From: Temnopleurus reevesii
Lineage: Eukaryota; Echinodermata; Echinoidea; Temnopleuroida; Temnopleuridae
NCBI GenBank assembly: GCA_036244855.1
Contig: BQKZ01004590.1
Span: forward strand, 42,583 to 52,737
DNA length: 10,155 nt
Direction: 5' to 3'
The notes beneath the pieces are model-generated. The model was not told the DNA's origin. It ran no database searches and saw nothing but the letters and a program-made list of their open reading frames with translations. Positions within the stretch are counted from its first letter, which is position 1; each line of letters starts with the position of its first letter. The position numbers were made by a program, and so were the translations under genes. This document shows, in pieces, positions 7,301-10,155 of this stretch.

Positions 7301-10120
7301 ATAAGGCAAGAATTATTTTGATCACTTGATGTTTGTTTCGTATTTCTAAATGATGGTTGTTATCTAGCCTATACTTAGCTTCTTACATTTGGCCTCTTAT
7401 TCAATGTCACTACCAGCCATACCTACCCCAACAGACTTGACGGCCTTGATAAGTTTCCGACTCTCGAGATTCTTCAGGATCTTGTTGAGTTGTGTAAGCT
7501 GGAGATTACTCTTCAATCTGATGTCTCTAGTCCATATGCCCTTGTTGCCTGACTGCTCGATGATCTGATACACCAGACGCTCCTGGTTATCTGCACCTTT
7601 GATTTTACTATGATCACAGAGAAGAGTGAAAATGATTGTATGAGTACAATAAAACTTCAGAAATCTTTTCTGGAATGATCCACGGTCAATGGAAGTATAC
7701 ATTTCTGACTCCAGACATTCCTAAGGATCTTATTGAATTGGGTAAGTTGAAGATGACTCTTTAATTTCTTGTTTCTGGTCCATAAGACCTTATTGCCTGA
7801 CTAGATGATCTGATAAACTGAACACTTCTGGTTATCTACACCTTTGATTTTACTATCAAAGATTAGAATTTGACAGATTAATGTTTAAGTATCATAAGAT
7901 AAGTAAACAATTTTTTTGTTGTTTTCATTGAAGTATGGATTACAAATTAAATATAAATATTAAAGACAAAACATAGGCACGTTTTTTTATATATTTACTT
8001 ACATCACTACCATTTGTGTCTTTCATATGTGTTCAATGACTTATCTTGAAATAGTTCTTCAGTCACTACTACCAACAAATTAATAAATCTTTGAATAAAG
8101 CAATATGAATTTGCTTTGTTTAAGACATGATTTTTAAAATCATCATATTTGATGACAAGGCACAACTTCTAAGAATAGTATGACCCCCAAACATGTATCT
8201 TATTATCCAGGCATTGCAATCTCCAAGAGCAATTTAGAGAGGAACAAAATAACATAAATATTTCCAATTCAGAAAAATAGTTTCAGTGCTGATGGAACAT
8301 ACCTGACAACACCTGGATCCTTAATGCGGTACAACAGTTCTGTGCTGGTCTTCACCAAGTCTATTTTACCCTGTACATAAATGGAAAGAAAAGAAAATTC
8401 AATAATGAACAAGACAGCCTTTTACAGATTTCAGTGTCGTCTGCAAATAATGGAAATCAATCACATCAAATTGTGTATGCCTTAAAAAAAGATTAATCTT
8501 GAATCATCTATTTTGGGTCGTTCCTTAAAATGTTAGGGGTCTTTCTCTTTTAAGATCAACCCCAAAAATTTTGGATTTTGTCACCAAACTCTTCAAAAAG
8601 TATTAATTTCACTCTTTTACCAATTTTGTTTGTTAGTACTTGCGGCGATTATTCATGTGAAATCAAGCTAAGAGTTTTTGTGTTGTTGGGAAAAAAAATG
8701 ATAATACAATACAGAGTACCTTATATGAAATGATATGGACAAGTAAACATAATGACAAAAATAATTGCAAATTCCTTGCTCTATTTTGCTTATTGTACAC
8801 ATGGCGCTATAATCCACCTTCCCTGACAATGGAGTATCGATATAAATTAAGATATACCAGTAAATTAATAAATACACGTAATTTCATTCAATAAATTAAC
8901 TAGGATATAACCCTTTGACTCAACACCATAAAAATCTTACCGACGAAAGAAGTCTGTTGACAGCGGAAACTCTCTGCTGTGCATCAATATTTGGGAGTTC
9001 TTTCTGGAGAGCTGAATCAACGATTCCTTCTGGAGTCTGTTTGCATATCTCCAAGATTCTAAAGTGAATGATATAAAGTACATTGTAATTTTATATATCA
9101 GATATCTTACTTCTTGTAGAGATTTAGATTAGATTTGAGATCTGGCTTTCCATTTTTTTAAATTAAAGTCATGACATAGTGTAACTTCATTTTCCTTTTT
9201 ATATTTATTTGTCAATTATCATCAAATGATATTCATGCATATGCATATTCATCTATTCCAAGAAATTCACAATTTTGTTTATAACTAGAGTTTGGGGTAT
9301 GTAAATGTTCACCAGGCAAGAGGGTTATTTTCAAACCAAATCATGTCCTAGCTTTTAATTGAAGATTCTATTTTGACAACTTTTTCTCATTAATTTAGTT
9401 GGTAGTATTCTGCATTTACTCCATCAATAGAAACACACCCATAAAATCTAGATTACATTCTTAATAATTTGGCCAAATTGTGCTAACTATCAGTATCACG
9501 GCTGTTCTTTCGTATCGCTGTGTGTACAACAAGTCAATATGATGGGGCATGCATATTACGAGCCTCTCTTTTAGTGCATGCGCCTCCATTTCTATAACAT
9601 AATATGCTTTCTTATTCATATTTTAAGCATTATTAATTCATGTCAAATATATATTATGTAAATAAAATAGTGTTTCTATTGTCAAATCATTATTTCTGAT
9701 TAAATAATTATTTCATTTCCAAAGTGTGAAAATATTATTGAAATGGGGACAAAATCAAATAAAATCAAACAGCGAATTGCCATCTATCCCCAGCAATGAT
9801 GAAAAAGGTGGCACATTCGAACGTTATTATAATATTCAACCATTCATACAAATGAAGAAGGCTAACATTGAGGTAATTTTCTTATGTTCAACAAGAGCGA
9901 AGAAAAGCATGATGCAATAACTATCAACTTCACGTGAATCTCACTGAACACACGTCATACTGAGCACATGGGACTACAATATTTCAACAGCATCATATTT
10001 ATCACATTTATTACAACATTTTAGATGACCATGAACTTCTCAAACAAAATTATAGAATATCACATACCTCTCCTCTAAATTCATGGCATCTGGAACTTCT
10101 TGCTTTGCTTTGGCACTCAT
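4298..10120 (-). CDS. POLR3F: DNA-directed RNA polymerase III subunit RPC6 (RPC39), complete, 8 coding exons
   Basis: Joined minus-strand exons 10120-10068, 9058-8941, 8370-8303, 7607-7427, 6549-6406, 5789-5682, 5170-4988 and 4375-4298 encode 310 residues plus stop. Human POLR3F is about 316; the shortfall is about three residues at the N-terminus and three in a loop of exon 7. Known role: with POLR3C and POLR3G this subunit forms the Pol III initiation subcomplex in the nucleus, contacts TFIIIB and helps open promoter DNA for tRNA, 5S and U6 transcription. Layout: an N-terminal winged helix in exons 1-3, a second in exon 4 (core GNKGIWTRDI), a third across exons 5-7 (EVWKFITEL, TILNTLIYDGKVEMTI), then a cysteine tail. 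C281, C284, C290 and C301 keep the CX2CX5CX10C spacing of the family's 4Fe-4S site. Every junction has GT-AG ends and restores frame; intron phases are 2,0,2,0,0,0,0. The Met at 10120 was chosen because it opens the first exon in frame and gives the expected length. The identification is secure; only the exact splice at intron 4 is ambiguous. Confidence 0.97.
4376..4987 (-). other. POLR3F intron 7
   Basis: A 612-bp phase 0 intron that separates the two halves of the Fe-S cysteine motif. The middle (about 4530-4930) is less AT-rich than the other introns and has overlapping open frames on both strands (4567-4785 plus, 4674-4928 minus). It may be an old repeat copy, but I recognise no domain. 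Confidence 0.8.
4988..5170 (-). CDS. POLR3F: POLR3F coding exon 7 (third winged helix, first Fe-S cysteines)
   Basis: It encodes residues 225-285. It opens with VELSVDDINTILNTLIYDGK, nearly identical to the vertebrate protein. A Gly/Ser-rich loop (SAGAGTSSGSSS) follows, about three residues shorter than the human loop, then KLYRAIQPLTPPTGL and RSPCGVCP. C281 and C284 are the first two Fe-S ligands. The acceptor is TATCAG|GTT and the donor TGTCCA|GTGAGT, both strong. Confidence 0.96.
5171..5681 (-). other. POLR3F intron 6
   Basis: A 511-bp phase 0 intron, very AT-rich, with a short A/ATA-rich run near 5250-5275. No repeats or coding content are recognised. Confidence 0.85.
5682..5789 (-). CDS. 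POLR3F: POLR3F coding exon 6
   Basis: It encodes residues 189-224, 36 codons like the human segment. The first half (VESVSALQIDPLLKRNRSYA) is a variable linker; the second half (TPEEVWKFITELRISK) matches the conserved HEVWKYICELGISK helix. The acceptor is CTCTAG|GTT and the donor AGCAAG|GTAGGA, both phase 0. Confidence 0.95.
5790..6405 (-). other. POLR3F intron 5
   Basis: A 616-bp phase 0 intron with GTTTGT and CTCTAG ends. It includes an 87-codon minus-strand open frame (6101-6364) without recognisable domains and with no splice link to the gene. Nothing else is seen. Confidence 0.85.
6406..6549 (-). CDS. POLR3F: POLR3F coding exon 5
   Basis: It encodes residues 141-188 in phase 0: AARKKAYMLFNLTPD, then SVTGGTWYSDQEFESEF and VEVLNQQCFKFLQQK. 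The TGG.WYSDQ(D/E)FESEFV block is a family hallmark. The acceptor has a pyrimidine-rich tract and reads CGCCAG|GCAG; the donor is CAGAAG|GTTTGT, a weaker but valid GT site. Confidence 0.96.
6991..7153 (-). mobile_element. tRNA-derived SINE, copy with Pol III promoter
   Basis: The minus strand from 7153 reads CATTGGCTTTCG, then an A-box-like TGGTATAGTGG (7140-7130) and a B-box-like GGTTTAATTCC (7097-7087). The boxes start 43 bases apart, the normal tRNA spacing. Between them CCTGT-CTAGTCA-TCAGG can fold as an anticodon arm, and GTGGG-TTTAATT-CCTAC as a T arm. The acceptor stem does not pair, so it is not a working tRNA gene. A tRNA-unrelated body follows (TTTGCCTGTGA, GGTAAAGCAC, TTTATCCATG, GGCAAGAA). 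A second copy on the opposite strand confirms it as a repeat. It lies in intron 4, transcribed in the same direction as POLR3F. I cannot name the family. Confidence 0.75.
7210..7320 (+). mobile_element. Same SINE family, promoter-deleted copy in inverted orientation
   Basis: It starts with the same CATTGGCTTTCG and continues with TTTGCCTGTGA, GGTAAAGCAC, TTTATCCATG and GGCAAGAA, matching the minus-strand copy at 6991-7153. About 52 bp are missing between GGCTTTCG and TTTGCCTG, which removes both the A-box and B-box regions, so it should not drive its own transcription. The two copies are head to head, 56 bp apart, and would pair in the POLR3F pre-mRNA. Confidence 0.7.
7427..7607 (-). CDS. POLR3F: POLR3F coding exon 4 (second winged helix)
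   Basis: It encodes residues 80-140, the best conserved part of the protein: DNQERLVYQIIE, GNKGIWTRDIR, then LTQLNKILKNLESRKLIKAV. The acceptor is GATCATAG|T, where T completes a Ser codon. The donor is taken as GTTGGG|GTAGGT. A second donor four bases downstream, GTAG|GTATGG, pairs with a second acceptor four bases into exon 5 and gives the same length and frame. An open reading frame runs back through the acceptor to an ATG at 7702, but that part is intron. A decayed copy of this exon lies about 245 bp upstream in the gene. Confidence 0.96.
7608..8302 (-). other. POLR3F intron 3
   Basis: A 695-bp phase 2 intron. Its downstream end holds the exon 4 duplicate (7702 to about 7895). The remainder, 7896-8302, is plain AT-rich sequence in which I see nothing. 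Confidence 0.85.
7702..7895 (-). pseudogene. Decayed tandem duplicate of POLR3F exon 4 inside intron 3
   Basis: Read on the minus strand from 7852, this stretch copies exon 4: KIKGVDNQK, VYQII, a TAG stop, SGNK, WTRN, LKSHLQLTQFNKILRN, ending at SQK. About two thirds of the residues match exon 4. The copy keeps the TAG|TAAAATC acceptor at 7853-7854 and stays in frame throughout; the only indel is a 3-base loss that turned Glu-Gln into the stop. Similarity extends roughly 40 bp into the upstream intron and stops abruptly near 7702. The last dozen or so codons and the donor are therefore missing. It lies 245-248 bp from exon 4, so a local tandem duplication is the simplest origin. It cannot encode a working second winged helix. 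Confidence 0.9.
8303..8370 (-). CDS. POLR3F: POLR3F coding exon 3 (end of first winged helix)
   Basis: It encodes residues 58-79 (GKIDLVKTSTELLYRIKDP and following) plus two bases. The acceptor is GTACAG|GG and the donor GTCAG|GTATGT. ELLYRIKD is the conserved strand that closes the first winged helix. At 68 nt it is the second shortest coding exon, and it leaves phase 2 for exon 4. Confidence 0.95.
8371..8940 (-). other. POLR3F intron 2
   Basis: A 570-bp phase 0 intron with GTAAGA and GTACAG ends. It is AT-rich with no repeat or conserved coding content that I recognise. The minus-strand open frame at 8668-8877 is compositionally biased and has no protein signature. Confidence 0.85.
8941..9058 (-). 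CDS. POLR3F: POLR3F coding exon 2 (first winged helix)
   Basis: It encodes residues 18-57. The acceptor is ACTTTAG|A and the donor TCGTCG|GTAAGA. It includes ILEICKQTPEGI and the highly conserved DAQQRVSAVNRLLSS, matching the IEAQQRAVAINRLLS segment of the vertebrate protein. Its 118 nt complete the codon split by intron 1 and end in phase 0. Confidence 0.95.
9235..9246. promoter_or_regulatory. Perfect MORE-type POU dimer site (ATGCATATGCAT)
   Basis: The 12-bp palindrome equals the published MORE element (more palindromic Oct factor recognition element) bound by POU-domain dimers. It lies in intron 1, near exon 2, in a stretch rich in ATTCAT. Function is not shown, and AT-rich DNA raises the chance of a random match. 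Confidence 0.35.
9929..9938. promoter_or_regulatory. Palindromic E-box (TTCACGTGAA) in intron 1
   Basis: A perfect 10-bp palindrome around CACGTG, about 180 bp downstream of the start codon. CACGTG is the core bound by Myc/Max, USF and MiT-family factors, and such sites near the 5' ends of polymerase genes are often functional. Here it is only a sequence match. Confidence 0.3.
10068..10120 (-). CDS. POLR3F: POLR3F coding exon 1
   Basis: It encodes residues 1-17 (MSAKAKQEVPDAMNLEE) plus the first two bases of an Arg codon. The start has A at -3 (AAAAATGAGT), an acceptable animal context. The donor is GAGAG|GTATGT. The first dozen residues are poorly conserved, as is usual for this subunit, so the exon is supported mainly by its junction with exon 2 and by continuity into the ILEIC helix. 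An internal Met at codon 13 is a weaker alternative start. Confidence 0.9.
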
Positions 10121-10155
10121 TTTTATTGCAGATTTTGATCCCTTCTCACGACTTC
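10121..10155 (-). other. POLR3F 5' UTR or proximal upstream sequence, cut by the window end
   Basis: Thirty-five bases precede the start codon. There is no in-frame upstream ATG. On the minus strand a GCAATAAAA stretch lies directly before the start. The transcription start and core promoter cannot be placed because the window ends here. Confidence 0.5.

Larger units (their letters stand above)
6550..7426 (-). other. POLR3F intron 4
   Basis: An 877-bp phase 0 intron dominated by the inverted SINE pair at 6991-7320. The stretch 6550-6990 is AT-rich without recognised content. The open frame at 6794-7030 runs partly through the SINE tail and is not a gene. Confidence 0.85.
9059..10067 (-). other. 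POLR3F intron 1
   Basis: A 1009-bp, phase 2, GT-AG intron. It is AT-rich. It contains a perfect POU dimer-type palindrome at 9235-9246 and a CACGTG palindrome at 9929-9938, both listed separately. The plus-strand open frame at 9726-9920 has no recognisable protein character. No other gene is seen. Confidence 0.85.

Noticed and set aside
7608..7702. Upstream extension of exon 4 to an ATG at 7702
   Set aside because: The open frame crosses the exon 4 acceptor into intron; the protein family match begins only after the acceptor.

Overview
The window is animal nuclear DNA. It is AT-rich, its introns are 0.5-1 kb with ordinary GT-AG ends, and much of the rest is degenerate repeats, foldback elements and a tRNA-derived SINE. 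The repeat style (short motifs such as GCGCCCTCTATGC, MITE-like inverted repeats) and the protein similarity suggest a marine invertebrate deuterostome, most likely an echinoderm such as a sea urchin. That placement is an inference from style, not a database match.

The right 60% (about 4298-10120) holds one gene on the minus strand. It is the complete coding region of POLR3F (RPC39/RPC6, yeast Rpc34), the winged-helix and Fe-S subunit of RNA polymerase III. Eight coding exons were rebuilt by hand from protein similarity, splice sites and reading phase: 10120-10068, 9058-8941, 8370-8303, 7607-7427, 6549-6406, 5789-5682, 5170-4988 and 4375-4298 (stop). Together they give a 310-residue protein, against about 316 in human, with no frame break. 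All four C-terminal Fe-S cysteines are present. Only 35 bases of upstream sequence lie inside the window, so the promoter is mostly outside.

Two introns hold notable structure. Intron 3 carries a decayed tandem copy of exon 4 (7702 to about 7895) that keeps the acceptor and frame but has an in-frame stop and no donor. Intron 4 carries two head-to-head copies of a tRNA-derived SINE. One keeps recognisable Pol III A and B boxes; the other has lost both through an internal deletion of about 52 bp.

The left 40% (1-4297) has no gene I can support. It holds two dispersed copies of one repeat family (about 30-200 and 3162-3320), a 19-bp foldback (496-649), a 407-bp terminal-inverted-repeat element (1469-1875) and a perfect 22-bp foldback (2973-3096). 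A nine-copy degenerate tandem array (about 3320-4275) with partial two-type higher-order structure ends about 20 bases from the POLR3F stop codon, so it probably supplies the 3' UTR. I see no previously unknown multi-gene system. The most unusual items are the dead exon duplicate, the inverted SINE pair inside a Pol III subunit gene, and the array next to the stop codon.
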